Assembly (NCBI RefSeq): GCF_004116335.1
Contig: NZ_PDKN01000001.1
Location: forward strand, 248,001 to 312,000
DNA from: Candidatus Marinarcus aquaticus
GTDB taxonomy: Bacteria; Campylobacterota; Campylobacteria; Campylobacterales; Arcobacteraceae
Length of the DNA: 64,000 nt
Direction: 5' to 3'
The notes under the pieces are model-generated. The model saw only the letters and a list, made by a program, of their open reading frames with translations, made no database searches and was not told the DNA's origin. Every line of letters starts with the position of its first letter. Within the stretch, counting starts at the first letter, position 1. A program made the position numbers and the translations under genes. Below are positions 9,251 through 18,527 of this stretch, one piece after another.

Positions 9251-10478
9251 GATTTTTGTAATCCTCTTCTAATTGCAGTACTTCTTTTAAATCTTTGATT
9301 TTAAGTTCTCTTTGTTTACTGATATTTTCAAGTTTTAGAATTTCTTGTTTGAGCACTTGTTTCTCTTTTTTTAATGTCTCTTTTTCATAATAGAGTTTGT
9401 CCATCTTTTTTGTTTGTTCATGTCGAAAAACAATATGTTTTTGTATCTCTTCTTGTTTTTGTTTAAGTAAATTTTCATATTTCTCTACAAAGTTTTGCAT
9501 CTGCTGTTCGTAGTGATGAAGTTGACGATCTTTTTCTAATGCACGCCGTTTTTCTGTTTCAAATTTTTGAGGATAAGATGCTGTAAACTGTTGAGCTTCA
9601 GTAAGCAGTTTTTCAAGCTTTTCTATATGTGTTTTATACTCATACTCTTTTTTATTGAAATCTTGAATATTTTGGATCACTTTCTTTTTAAAATCTCTGT
9701 TTTTGATGTTTTCTTGGGTGGTTAAAAAAGAGATACTGATATATTCATCCTCTTTTGCTGACTCTTGTATTTTAAAAATGGTGCTGTTTAAATAAAATAT
9801 CACTTTGTTTTTATCTACAAATTTAGTGTTTCCTTTCCATGTCTCTCCTGCAATGAGTTTTTCCCAGGTTTCATCGATATATTTTTGAGGGATATTGGGA
9901 TGGATAATGTCGTTAAAATTGAGTGTTTCAGCCTCTTCAGGAGTACATTTTATGATATCTAACATACTTTTATTCATATAGGTGATGTTTCCATTTGCAT
10001 ACATTTTATAAATGATGGCAACGTTATCCACAGCATCCAAATATTTTTGGACCTCTTCTTGTTTTTGTTTGAGTCGTATTTCATAATATTTATGTTCACA
10101 AATACTTAAGAGTTTTTCAAGTAAAAGTTTGGTGTTAATGGGTTTTAAAATATAGTAGTTTGCATTTTGATTAATCGCTTCAATGATATGTTCAGACTCT
10201 GTTTTTGCAGTCATAAAAACAAAGGGTAACAAAGGGTTGATTTGTCGAAGTCGTTTTAAAAACTCAATGCCATCCATAACGGGCATATTAATATCTGAAA
10301 TAATGATATCGATTTTTGATGCATGTGTATTGTAAAGTTCAAGAGCCTCTTCTCCATCAGAAGCTTCGTAGACCTCTTTGAACATTTTTCGTAAAAACGA
10401 ACACATAATTTCTCTATCATTAATGGAGTCTTCAACGACTAGAAGAGTTAACTCTTTTAAAAATGCAACACTGAACAT
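9240..10478 (-). CDS. Response regulator with PAS domain and long C-terminal coiled coil
   Basis: Cytosolic signalling protein of 412 residues. Residues about 8-125 are a receiver domain: acidic pair in VVEDS, phospho-acceptor Asp in IIISDINMP, Thr in FMTAKT, and Lys in LKPIN. Residues about 137-245 look like a PAS domain (YMNKSMLDIIKCTPEEAE). Residues about 255-410 are highly charged heptads rich in E, K and Q, predicted coiled coil, and there is no DNA-binding, kinase or GGDEF output. It is divergent from a REC-PAS histidine kinase with the same receiver style (both end the domain with KPIN), suggesting a partner pair. An AAAGG site precedes ATG 10478. Confidence 0.85.
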   Translation of the reverse strand: MFSVAFLKELTLLVVEDSINDREIMCSFLRKMFKEVYEASDGEEALELYNTHASKIDIIISDINMPVMDGIEFLKRLRQINPLLPFVFMTAKTESEHIIEAINQNANYYILKPINTKLLLEKLLSICEHKYYEIRLKQKQEEVQKYLDAVDNVAIIYKMYANGNITYMNKSMLDIIKCTPEEAETLNFNDIIHPNIPQKYIDETWEKLIAGETWKGNTKFVDKNKVIFYLNSTIFKIQESAKEDEYISISFLTTQENIKNRDFKKKVIQNIQDFNKKEYEYKTHIEKLEKLLTEAQQFTASYPQKFETEKRRALEKDRQLHHYEQQMQNFVEKYENLLKQKQEEIQKHIVFRHEQTKKMDKLYYEKETLKKEKQVLKQEILKLENISKQRELKIKDLKEVLQLEEDYKNLKK

Positions 10479-10599
10479 AATAGCAGCCTTTCAATAATTT
10501 CTTTAGTATATCAGTCTTTTTTTAAATAAATACTTTGACACTATTAAGCAAAATATATTTCTTACATGTTATACTCATATAACAATAAAAGGGAACAGT

Positions 10600-12105
10600 A
10601 TGCTTGATGCTAAATTAATTATAGTTGAAGATGAAGAGACATTACTCAACCGATTGATGACTATTTTAAAACGTGAAATAAAAGAGGTTGAAGGCTTCAG
10701 TTCACCTAAAGCACTCTTGCAAAGTGAATCATATAAAAATGCACATTTTATTTTAACCGATATTAATATGCCCGAAATAAGTGGTGTTGAACTGCTTAAG
10801 CAGGTTAAAAAAGCCAATCAAAGTATCATCTGTATTATTGCTTCTGCGTTCAGTGATCCTCAATATTTTCAAGAAGCGATTGAAACAAAAGTGGATAAGT
10901 TTTTAATTAAACCCATTAACACTGAAGAGTTAATTGCAGAACTTAAAGAACGATTTGCTTTAAAACAAGAGCAAGATGAAAACAAACAGTTACTCGAAGA
11001 GTATAAAGCCATTATTGATGATAATAACTGTGTTTATAAACTCAGTTTGGATGGAACCATTACGTATATCAATGAGAAGTTTTTAACACTTTGTGGTTAT
11101 ACAAAAGAGGAAGTTTTAGGGCAACCTTATACTATAATTGGATCCAAAGAGAATCAAAGTGCGTATGAAAGTATTTGGAAAAATCTGTTAGAAAAAAAGA
11201 GTTGGAGTGGGGTTATTGCCCATGAGAAAAAAGACGGGAGCACCTTTTATACTCAAACCAATATCTACCCACTGTGGGATTATCAAGGCAAAATCAAAGA
11301 GGTGATTTCAATCAAAACCGATATCACAAAAATACGACAAATGCAATCTGAATTGGACACCAAAGAGCGATTGTCCTTAATGCAATCAAAAATGGCAACA
11401 ATGGGAGAGATGTTGGCCAATATTGCGCATCAATGGAGACAACCTTTAAACACCATAACCATGTGTTCTACAAGTATTCAAGTGAGCAATGAAATGAATA
11501 TGTTGCAAATAGATGATGAGTTTACACATATGATTAACAGTATTAATGATGCCGCTGAGTATATGAATCAAACCATCACTGATTTTCAAAACTATTTTAA
11601 ACCCAATAAAAACAAAACTTGTTTTTATGTGGAAAATGTCTTTGAAAAAGCGTATAAGCTTTTGAGTGTTCAGATGACATCCAACACAATTCGTTTGATT
11701 AAAAACATTGAAAAAGTCCAATTGTGTTCATATGAGAATGAATTGTTACAAGTATTGGTCAATATATTAAAAAATGCATTGGATCAACTGCACCATATTA
11801 ACATGCAACGTTACATTTTTGTGGATGTGTTTCAAGATAAAGAAGGATGTGTGTTGATTAAAATAAAAGACAATGCAGGTGGAATAGATAATACCATTAT
11901 TGAGAAGATTTTTGATGCCTATTTTACGACCAAAGAGGCGGATAAAGGTACCGGATTGGGACTTCATATGTCCAAAGATATTGTGCAAAAACATCTGCAT
12001 GGAGAGCTCAATGTTAAAAACATAGAGTTTGTGTATGAACATGATGCTTGTAAAGGGGCAGAGTTTACGCTTAAACTGAAATCCATTGAAGAAGAAAGTC
12101 CTTAG
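10600..12105 (+). CDS. Cytosolic hybrid sensor: REC-PAS-histidine kinase
   Basis: 501 residues with no membrane segment. Receiver at about 4-120 (VEDEE, FILTDINMP phospho-Asp, KPIN), PAS at about 135-250 (TYINEKFLTLCGYTKEEV; PAC-like ending at SIKTDITK), a dimerisation/H-box NIAHQWRQPLNT near 284 of the type common in Campylobacterota, then an HATPase with an N-box NILKNALDQL, the G1 DNAGGID and the G2 GTGLGLHMSK. The receiver being N-terminal means the kinase is itself probably controlled by phosphorylation from another kinase. An AAAGGGAA site precedes ATG 10600. No signal input is evident other than PAS. Confidence 0.9.
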   Translation: MLDAKLIIVEDEETLLNRLMTILKREIKEVEGFSSPKALLQSESYKNAHFILTDINMPEISGVELLKQVKKANQSIICIIASAFSDPQYFQEAIETKVDKFLIKPINTEELIAELKERFALKQEQDENKQLLEEYKAIIDDNNCVYKLSLDGTITYINEKFLTLCGYTKEEVLGQPYTIIGSKENQSAYESIWKNLLEKKSWSGVIAHEKKDGSTFYTQTNIYPLWDYQGKIKEVISIKTDITKIRQMQSELDTKERLSLMQSKMATMGEMLANIAHQWRQPLNTITMCSTSIQVSNEMNMLQIDDEFTHMINSINDAAEYMNQTITDFQNYFKPNKNKTCFYVENVFEKAYKLLSVQMTSNTIRLIKNIEKVQLCSYENELLQVLVNILKNALDQLHHINMQRYIFVDVFQDKEGCVLIKIKDNAGGIDNTIIEKIFDAYFTTKEADKGTGLGLHMSKDIVQKHLHGELNVKNIEFVYEHDACKGAEFTLKLKSIEEESP

Positions 12106-12133
12106 TTTTAGCTCTTTTTAGGGCAAGTTTGAG

Positions 12134-12139
12134 TATAAT
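12134..12139 (+). promoter_or_regulatory. -10 box upstream of ychF
   Basis: TATAAT at 12134-12139 in the 91-base gap before ychF. No close -35 match, as is usual in Campylobacterota, where AT-rich periodic upstream DNA replaces it. Predicted start is about 50 bases before the ychF ATG. Confidence 0.55.
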
Positions 12140-12196
12140 ATTGTCCAATAATAAAAAATTATTTTTTAATAAATCGACTTAAAATAAAGGAAATAG

Positions 12197-13300
12197 ATGG
12201 GATTAGGAGTAGGAATAGTTGGGCTTCCAAATGTGGGGAAATCAACGACATTTAATGCATTAACAAAGGCACAAAATGCTGAGGCTCAAAACTATCCATT
12301 TTGTACAATAGAACCAAATAAAGCAGTAGTACCCGTACCTGATAAACGATTAACAGAATTAGCAAAGATTGTTAATCCCGATAAAATTCAACACTCAACC
12401 ATTGATTTTGTTGATATTGCTGGACTTGTACGAGGGGCAAGTAAAGGGGAAGGTTTAGGAAACCAATTTTTATCAAATATTCGAGAGGTAGAAGTCATTC
12501 TTCATATGGTACGATGTTTTGATGATGGTAATATTACACACGTAGAAGGCGATGTAAATCCACTTCGTGATATTGAGATTATTGAAACAGAGTTAATTTA
12601 TGCTGATATCACACAAGTTGAGAAAAAAATAGAGCGATTGAAAAAACAAGCCAAAGCCTCCAAAGAGGCAGCTTCACAACTTGTGGTCGCTGAGGCGTTA
12701 ATGAAACACTTAGAAGATTTACAACCGGTTAAAAACTTTGAAGACATTGAAAATGAACACTTTTTAGCCTTGGATAAAGAGTTGAGATTTTTATCCAACA
12801 AAGATGTTATTTATGGGGCCAATGTAGATGAAGATTCATTGGCTGAAGGTGGAAATGAATATGTCAATACGCTTAAAGCTCATGCACAAAGTGTGAACGC
12901 CGATGTCATTGTTTTGTGCGCAAAGATTGAGGAGGAATTGGTTGGTCTTGAAGAGGATGAAGCCAAGGAGTTCCTAACCGATTTAGGTGTTGAAGAGTCT
13001 GGTTTAGAGCAAATCATACAAAAAGCCTTTGATAAGCTGGGACTTCAATCATACTTCACTGCAGGTAAAGTAGAAGTGCGTGCTTGGACAATTAAAAAAG
13101 GGACAAAAGCTCCTCAAGCAGCTGCTGTCATTCACAATGATTTTGAAAAAGGGTTTATTAAAGCCGAAGTAATCTCTTATGAAGATTTTGTTGCATTGGG
13201 TGGAGAAAACAAATGCAAAGAGGCTGGAAAATTACGATTAGAAGGGAAAGATTACGTCGTTCAAGATGGCGATGTAATGCATTTTAGATTCAATGTATGA
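12197..13300 (+). CDS. ychF: Ribosome-binding ATPase YchF
   Basis: Obg-family P-loop protein that binds the ribosome and hydrolyses ATP rather than GTP. G1 is GLPNVGKSTTFNALT at residues 8-22 and G3 is DIAGLVRGAS at about 73-82. The atypical G4 is the reason for ATP preference in the family. A helical coiled-coil insert lies at about 130-200 and a TGS domain at about 280-365 (ending VQDGDVMHFRFNV). The length of 367 is standard. It overlaps the HDOD gene by 8 bases. Confidence 0.95.
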   Translation: MGLGVGIVGLPNVGKSTTFNALTKAQNAEAQNYPFCTIEPNKAVVPVPDKRLTELAKIVNPDKIQHSTIDFVDIAGLVRGASKGEGLGNQFLSNIREVEVILHMVRCFDDGNITHVEGDVNPLRDIEIIETELIYADITQVEKKIERLKKQAKASKEAASQLVVAEALMKHLEDLQPVKNFEDIENEHFLALDKELRFLSNKDVIYGANVDEDSLAEGGNEYVNTLKAHAQSVNADVIVLCAKIEEELVGLEEDEAKEFLTDLGVEESGLEQIIQKAFDKLGLQSYFTAGKVEVRAWTIKKGTKAPQAAAVIHNDFEKGFIKAEVISYEDFVALGGENKCKEAGKLRLEGKDYVVQDGDVMHFRFNV

Positions 13301-14126
13301 TAAAAGTGTAGAAGTGGACCAATCAATTATTGATAAAATTGATTCTTTACCCCCTTTACCTAAAACGGTGATTGAAATAGAAGAGTTTCGACAAAAAAAG
13401 AGCAAAGAGCTGGATGACTTACTTGATATTATTAATAAAGACGCGTTGCTTGTTGCGACATTGTTGAAAGTCTCAAACTCTGCTATTTTCTGTTTCAAAA
13501 GTAAAATAGAAACAGTTCGCAAAGCGGTTAATCTTTTAGGCATAGAGTTTACCATCTCTATTGCCATGAGCAGTGCATTGCAAAATATTTTAAAAACAAA
13601 CCTCTTCCCCTATGGTATTCACAGTAATGATTTCATGCGAGCTTCAAATCTCTCTTCACGTTTGGCACAACTGTGGCTCAAAGGTGAAGTAAGAAATGAG
13701 CTGGTATTGCCTGCTTTTTTACAAGAGACAGGGATGTTTATTCTTGCGGAAATCATTGATGAAAGAGGGCAAACAAATGATTTTGTAAAAGCATTACAAA
13801 CAGGCGATCGAACAGAAGTTGAACTTCAATATACGGGGTTGACTTCAACCAAACTCACTTCACTTATTTTCCAAAAATGGAAACTGTGTAGTTATATGTC
13901 ACATGTAATTGCGTGTGTGGATGACATAGCGCACTGTAATGTGGCCTATTTAAAATATACACAAACTTTGCATGTACTTAAAACCATCTGTGAAGTTACG
14001 GATCCTTTAAGTGAAGAGAACATTGAAAAAGGATTAATCAAAGCATCTGAATTTAACTTGGATGTGGACGCCTTAAAAAAAGCCATTGTAAAACTGCAAG
14101 ATGATCTTCTTGAAGAAGATGACTAA
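13293..14126 (+). CDS. HDOD-domain signalling protein
   Basis: 277 residues. The N-terminal IDSLPPLPKTVIEIEE and the following DLLDIINKDALLVATLLKVSNSA are the classic HDOD start (related to the HD phosphohydrolase fold, usually without catalytic residues), covering about 10-205. HDOD proteins act in signal transduction, often around motility and c-di-GMP. The start lies in the ychF end with an 8-base overlap and no clear Shine-Dalgarno, suggesting coupling to ychF translation. A strong hairpin terminator follows. The gene after it is a CheW fusion, a suggestive but unproven link. Confidence 0.85.
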   Translation: MYDKSVEVDQSIIDKIDSLPPLPKTVIEIEEFRQKKSKELDDLLDIINKDALLVATLLKVSNSAIFCFKSKIETVRKAVNLLGIEFTISIAMSSALQNILKTNLFPYGIHSNDFMRASNLSSRLAQLWLKGEVRNELVLPAFLQETGMFILAEIIDERGQTNDFVKALQTGDRTEVELQYTGLTSTKLTSLIFQKWKLCSYMSHVIACVDDIAHCNVAYLKYTQTLHVLKTICEVTDPLSEENIEKGLIKASEFNLDVDALKKAIVKLQDDLLEEDD

Positions 14127-14155
14127 AAAATAATTTTCTAAAACTTCGTTAAAAT

Positions 14156-14197
14156 AGACAATTTTGTATACTTTTTATACAAAAATGTCTTTTTTTG
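14156..14197 (+). terminator. Rho-independent terminator after the HDOD gene
   Basis: Arms at 14156-14170 and 14176-14190 (15 bases, one mismatch) around loop CTTTT, followed by seven T at 14190-14196. It ends the ychF-HDOD unit. Confidence 0.85.
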
Positions 14198-14212
14198 CTT
14201 TTACTTTAAATG

Positions 14213-14218
14213 TATAAT
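14213..14218 (+). promoter_or_regulatory. -10 box for the Cache-CheW gene
   Basis: TATAAT 30 bases upstream of ATG 14248, immediately downstream of the previous terminator, giving the CheW fusion its own promoter. An AAAGGC site lies between. Confidence 0.55.
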
Positions 14219-14247
14219 TGTCTTATATATTTTAAAGGCAAACAATC

Positions 14248-16803
14248 ATGATGAACAATACTATAAACTATAAAGGTGTTGAACTTAAAGGCAACAATGC
14301 CAAATATCTTAAATATATGGATATGGTGGATGAGTACAGGGAGGAGTTGGTTTCACTCTCAAAAAGTTGGGACAACTTAGCACTGCTGAGCCACTTTGGA
14401 AACAGCAGCACCAATATCAATGAGACTAAAAATAACTTTTCTAAACTCACATCAACGCTTCTGAATCACTTAAGTTCTGAAGTATTGGATAAAACCATTC
14501 GAGAGATGAAATTTAAAGCTCAAATTTCCATTGATATTTTGATTCGAAACCTGTTTGAACGAACCGCTGATATTGGATTTTTATCAACCGATCAAGACAT
14601 TAAAAACTTTTTAGTACACAATACGAATAAATACACGCAAGAGTACGTACAAGAAGTTGAAAAGATTAAAAACAGATTCAAAGAGTATACACAAAAATAC
14701 AGTGTCTATTATGATATCGTGTTGATGGATACACATGGTAATATTTTGGTGCAACTTGATGAGAACAGTGACGTTGAAAAATCAAAAGATGAGATCATTA
14801 ACTATGCATTAAATTGTAATGAAGAGTATATTGAGACCTTTAAATATCATGATTTTATCCCAAAAAGAAAAAAGAGCTTGGTCTATACTCTGCCTGTAAA
14901 ATCAGATGATGAAAGCAATAAACCCCTTGGAGTACTCTCACTTTGTTTTCGATTTCAAGATGAAATGAAAGCGATTTTTGATAATTTAAAGAGTGAACGA
15001 AATAAAGAGTGTCTGACCATTTTAGATAAAGAAGGGGTGGTGATTGCAAGCAGTGATCATTACCATATTGCACTAGGCACAAAGCTGACCTATAATATCA
15101 CACAAGAGTATCAAATCGTTTCACACGGTGGAAGAGATTACTTAGCGCGATCGTGTAAAACCAATGGTTATCAAGGTTATTATGGGCAACAATGGTATGG
15201 ACATATTATGGTGCCTATGGATTATGCCTTTTTAGAAGATGAAGACAATTTAAACATCAATGCACACACCCTTTTGGCAATTTTACAAGAAGGGGATGGT
15301 TTCAGTGATGAGTTAAAAGAGATTCCTTTAAATGCCAACAAAATTCAAGTCAATCTCAATCGTTTGGTATGGAATGGCAACATCACAAAAAATGCAAGTG
15401 ATAATAACAATAAAAACTTTTCAAGAGCACTGTTAAATGAAATCAGTGCAACGGGTGAAAAGACAAAACAAATTTTTGATTTATCCATTGCCAATTTGAC
15501 CAAAACCATCATTTTAAACAACACATCATTGGTGGCATCATTGATGGTGGACATCATGGACAGAAACCTATATGAAAGAGCGAATGATTGCAGATGGTGG
15601 GCATTGACAAGTGAGTTTAAAACCATTCTCTCTTCACATGAAGGGGATGATGCCTCAAATCAAATACGACTCTCTGAAGTATTACAATACATCAACAGTT
15701 TGTATACGGTGTATACCAATTTGTTTGTATATGATGCCAATGGGGTGATTATGGCGGTATCCAATGAGAGTGAAAAAGAGCTTATTGGAAAACAATTAGA
15801 CACGGATGTAGTTGCAAAAACCATGCACATACAAGACTCCAATGACTATTTTGTTTCACCATTTAATCGAACCAAACTTTATAACAGTGAACATACTTAT
15901 ATCTATTATGCTGCTATTAAAGATGAACAAAAATGTGTGGGTGGAATCGGTGTGGTGTTTGATTCAAAAGTGGAGTTTCAAGCGATGCTTGAAGAGTCCA
16001 TTCCTGGCTTTGAGAAAAGTAAAAACAGTGAAGTATTTGGTGTTTATGCCAATAAAGATAAATCCATTATTGCAACCAGTAATCCCAATTTGAAAGTAGG
16101 AGATGCTTTAAAACTCAGTGATACTTTTTTTAACTTAAGCAATGGACAAACCCACAGTGAAATCATCGTGTATGATAATAAATATTATGCCGTGGGAGTA
16201 AAGTGTTCTCAAGGATATCGAGAGTATAAAACCAGCGACAGTTATGAAAATGATGTTTATGCACTCTTTTTTTCATACATCAGTTCAGGAAACTTAAACA
16301 TTGAAAAAAGACGAGAAGTCTTTACTGAAGCTCCAGCTTTAAACAATGATAACACTGCAGAGTTAGCCACATTTTTTATTGGTGGGAAATGGTTGGGTGT
16401 GTATATTGAAGACGTCATTGAAGCGGTGAGTGTGGACAAATTGGATATTACACTAACAATGGACAACACGCACCACTTTAAAGGAACGGTGATCTATAAC
16501 AATAAAGCCGTTGCTGTTATTGATATTCGAAATTATATTGATGAACAACCCAAACAAGACTATGAAGAGATTGTCATTATTAAAGATTATGATAATGATG
16601 AGAGTTATATTGGTATTTTAGTTAATTCTTTAGGAGACATTCCTGAAGTGAATCAAAGCCGTATTAAAACGATTGACAATAAAATTTTAGGAAATTGTAC
16701 ACTTATTACAAGTATTGTTACACCTTTAGAGAATGTCTCGTATAACAAGCTTTTGTCACTGCTTGATGTGAAAAAACTCAAAGAGCATTTGGTCGAGGAG
16801 TAG
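14248..16803 (+). CDS. Soluble double Cache-like sensor fused to CheW
   Basis: 851 residues with no transmembrane segment or signal peptide that I can see. There are two tandem sensor units, each opened by a related helix motif: RNLFERTADIGFL near residue 99 and RNLYERANDCRWWAL near residue 438. Each is followed by Cache/PDC-like strands (YYDIVLMDTHGNILVQ and YTNLFVYDANGVIMAVS). The C-terminal 145 residues are a CheW domain starting ELATFFIGGKWLGVYIEDV near 706 and ending with a VSYNKLLSLLDV strand. CheW couples receptors to CheA, so this looks like a cytosolic adaptor that brings its own ligand or redox sensing. It has no methyl-accepting hairpin. Cache domains are normally extracytoplasmic, which makes the architecture odd. 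Confidence 0.82.
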   Translation: MMNNTINYKGVELKGNNAKYLKYMDMVDEYREELVSLSKSWDNLALLSHFGNSSTNINETKNNFSKLTSTLLNHLSSEVLDKTIREMKFKAQISIDILIRNLFERTADIGFLSTDQDIKNFLVHNTNKYTQEYVQEVEKIKNRFKEYTQKYSVYYDIVLMDTHGNILVQLDENSDVEKSKDEIINYALNCNEEYIETFKYHDFIPKRKKSLVYTLPVKSDDESNKPLGVLSLCFRFQDEMKAIFDNLKSERNKECLTILDKEGVVIASSDHYHIALGTKLTYNITQEYQIVSHGGRDYLARSCKTNGYQGYYGQQWYGHIMVPMDYAFLEDEDNLNINAHTLLAILQEGDGFSDELKEIPLNANKIQVNLNRLVWNGNITKNASDNNNKNFSRALLNEISATGEKTKQIFDLSIANLTKTIILNNTSLVASLMVDIMDRNLYERANDCRWWALTSEFKTILSSHEGDDASNQIRLSEVLQYINSLYTVYTNLFVYDANGVIMAVSNESEKELIGKQLDTDVVAKTMHIQDSNDYFVSPFNRTKLYNSEHTYIYYAAIKDEQKCVGGIGVVFDSKVEFQAMLEESIPGFEKSKNSEVFGVYANKDKSIIATSNPNLKVGDALKLSDTFFNLSNGQTHSEIIVYDNKYYAVGVKCSQGYREYKTSDSYENDVYALFFSYISSGNLNIEKRREVFTEAPALNNDNTAELATFFIGGKWLGVYIEDVIEAVSVDKLDITLTMDNTHHFKGTVIYNNKAVAVIDIRNYIDEQPKQDYEEIVIIKDYDNDESYIGILVNSLGDIPEVNQSRIKTIDNKILGNCTLITSIVTPLENVSYNKLLSLLDVKKLKEHLVEE

Positions 16804-16829
16804 TCAAGACAAGAGAGGCCTTGTCTTGA
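16804..16829. terminator. Perfect hairpin between convergent genes
   Basis: TCAAGACAAG / CTTGTCTTGA perfect 10-base arms around AGAGGC, directly after the stop of the Cache-CheW gene and before the stop of the opposing gene. No long T-run on either side, so termination may be weak or processing may trim back to it. Confidence 0.6.
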
Positions 16830-16831
16830 CA

Positions 16832-17134
16832 TTATATGTGATACGTTGAGATAATGTAGCTTGAATTAACAGCTTTATCAAAATATCGAGCTTTGATTGA
16901 CGTATAGTTTGGATGGTTAAAAAATGCCTCTTTTAACTTTTTTGTTTCAAAACGCAGTGTAAAAATCCGATTGATATTTTTATGAGCTGATTGGTTTTCA
17001 AGTTCGTCTTTTTCAACCCAAACATCATAAGAGAAACTGCCTTGGTGCTCTTGAAGCAGGCTTGATATCTCTTTTGTGTATTGTTCATACAGCTCTTTGT
17101 TGCACACATTCAGTGCAACCAACATTTCAAACAT
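16832..17134 (-). CDS. Small dimeric alpha+beta barrel (ABM/DUF1330-like) protein
   Basis: 100 residues. Pattern of an N-terminal strand MLVALNVCN, helix, strand SYDVWVEKDE, strand RIFTLRFETKKLKEAFFNHPNYTS and C-terminal strand matches the dimeric ferredoxin-like barrel fold of antibiotic-biosynthesis-monooxygenase and DUF1330 proteins. No catalytic or cofactor residues can be pinned down, and the HPNYTS segment is the best family resemblance. It is the last gene of the minus-strand unit behind recO (18-base gap). Function unknown. Confidence 0.5.
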   Translation of the reverse strand: MFEMLVALNVCNKELYEQYTKEISSLLQEHQGSFSYDVWVEKDELENQSAHKNINRIFTLRFETKKLKEAFFNHPNYTSIKARYFDKAVNSSYIISTYHI

Positions 17135-17152
17135 TATACTCCTTTTTCAATC

Positions 17153-17770
17153 TTATAATCCTTGCAATAATATGTTCCATAAATACTCCACCTCTTCATC
17201 TTCAAACTTTAGAAGAGATGCTTCATCAAACAGCTCTTTAATTTGATTAAACTCAAACGTTTTACTGTAAGAACATTTGGCATGTGTGGGAAGAAAACTT
17301 CGCACTAAGCTTATTTTATTGTGAATTTTTTGTTCACATAAAAGACATTCATACTCTTTGTGCAAACGACCTTCATGTTCGAGAAGTTGTATGTAACTCT
17401 CTATAATGGCACGTTTGGGATTTTGTTTTATCATTTTATGAACGGTATCATCCAGACTTTGAAAGTAAAAAGACTCCAACTCTTCTACCTCTTTTAGATG
17501 AGGATAAAAAAGTTTAATATAGCGTTGCCAACAGTAGAGTTTTTCTCGATCTAAAATCCATTCAAATCCCAACTGTATGACATCTTTAAGGCGTGGAATG
17601 GAACTTTTTAAATTGCTTTCAAGTTCAAAATCGATTTTATATCCTACATTGATAGTAGAGTGTCGAGCACCATAAAATCGATACGCAGTAAAGAGATTAT
17701 TTTCTTCAAGAATCGTAACAATCAAGTCATCATCACGGACATTCTTGACATCAATAATATATCCTTGCAT
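17153..17770 (-). CDS. recO: Recombination protein RecO (short Campylobacterota type)
   Basis: Loads RecA on SSB-coated ssDNA with RecR in the RecFOR-like pathway. 205 residues, shorter than the about 240 of E. coli but usual for Campylobacter and relatives. The N-terminal OB fold begins MQGYIIDVKNVRDDDLIVTI (about 1-75). The helical region contains CLLCEQKIHNK at about 141-151, a remnant of a zinc site with one CxxC visible. The start directly abuts the stop of the acidic protein upstream (17771), so the two are cotranscribed. Confidence 0.85.
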   Translation of the reverse strand: MQGYIIDVKNVRDDDLIVTILEENNLFTAYRFYGARHSTINVGYKIDFELESNLKSSIPRLKDVIQLGFEWILDREKLYCWQRYIKLFYPHLKEVEELESFYFQSLDDTVHKMIKQNPKRAIIESYIQLLEHEGRLHKEYECLLCEQKIHNKISLVRSFLPTHAKCSYSKTFEFNQIKELFDEASLLKFEDEEVEYLWNILLQGL

Positions 17771-18034
17771 CTACTCTTTTAAACTCTTCATATCGATGAT
17801 TTCATCGATGATTTCTTGAGCTTCTTCATCTTCTATTTCACCCGCTTGTAACTCATCAACGAGCTCTTGAAACTCTTGTTTCATCTCTTGCATGGCTTTG
17901 ATCTCTTCTTTAAGTTCTGGGTCATCTTTTTTAGAAGCGACGATTTCAAAGAGTTCATCTAAATACTCTTCAATATCAGGTAAAACTTCATTGTGTAAAA
18001 GATTTAAAAGTTTTTCTTGTACAGGTATAGACAT
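17771..18034 (-). CDS. Small acidic helical protein, paralogue of the protein at 33419-33691
   Basis: 87 residues, strongly acidic (many E and D), no signal or membrane segment, almost wholly predicted helix. Unknown function. It shares an aligned pattern with the 90-residue protein at 33419-33691: an N-terminal LP-x-EEYLDEL-like block, a middle I-x-A-M-Q-E-M block and a C-terminal IEDEEAQEIIDEI block (ISDEQAQEVHENI in the other). It lies directly upstream of recO without a gap. A protein that binds basic or nucleic-acid-binding partners is one possibility, but this is inference only. An AAGGAGA site precedes ATG 18034. Confidence 0.8.
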   Translation of the reverse strand: MSIPVQEKLLNLLHNEVLPDIEEYLDELFEIVASKKDDPELKEEIKAMQEMKQEFQELVDELQAGEIEDEEAQEIIDEIIDMKSLKE

Positions 18035-18197
18035 GGGTCTCCTTATATTTTGGGGATTATAACAAATTAATGCTACTTATTTGCTTCATCAAGATAAATT
18101 CGGTTTATTTTTTAAATAATTAACAAAATTATAGCTGTTTCATAATTATTGTTATGCTATCATTCTACAAAATACAGATATATATTAAGGGGTGTAA

Positions 18198-18509
18198 ATG
18201 CCAGATTTTAAAAATGTTTCAATTAACAAAAGTGCTAATATCTTTTATGAAGGAAGAGTTACCAGTCGAAGTTTAGAGTTTGAAGATGGGAGTAGAAAAA
18301 CACTGGGGATTATGTTACCGGGTGAGTATCAATTTAATACCGTTCATAAAGAGATTATGGAGATTAACTCAGGTGAATTAGAATACCGACTTCCTGCAGA
18401 AGATTGGAAGAAAATTACGGCACCGGGAGTCTTTGAAGTACCTGCAAACTCAAAGTTTGATATTAAAATTATCGCGATTGTTGATTACTGTTGTTCATTT
18501 ATTAAATAA
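18198..18509 (+). CDS. ppnP: Pyrimidine/purine nucleoside phosphorylase PpnP (DUF1255)
   Basis: 103-residue single-domain cupin, the standard PpnP size. It shows the YFEGRV-like motif FYEGRVTSRSLEFEDG at about 17-32, TLGIMLPGEYQF and the C-terminal FEVPANSKFDIKI strand. The E. coli protein (YaiE) phosphorolyses a broad range of nucleosides. A strong GGGGTG site precedes ATG 18198. It is monocistronic: its own upstream region and a perfect terminator 19 bases after the stop. Confidence 0.93.
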   Translation: MPDFKNVSINKSANIFYEGRVTSRSLEFEDGSRKTLGIMLPGEYQFNTVHKEIMEINSGELEYRLPAEDWKKITAPGVFEVPANSKFDIKIIAIVDYCCSFIK

Positions 18510-18527
18510 ATACAAAACATACAACAT

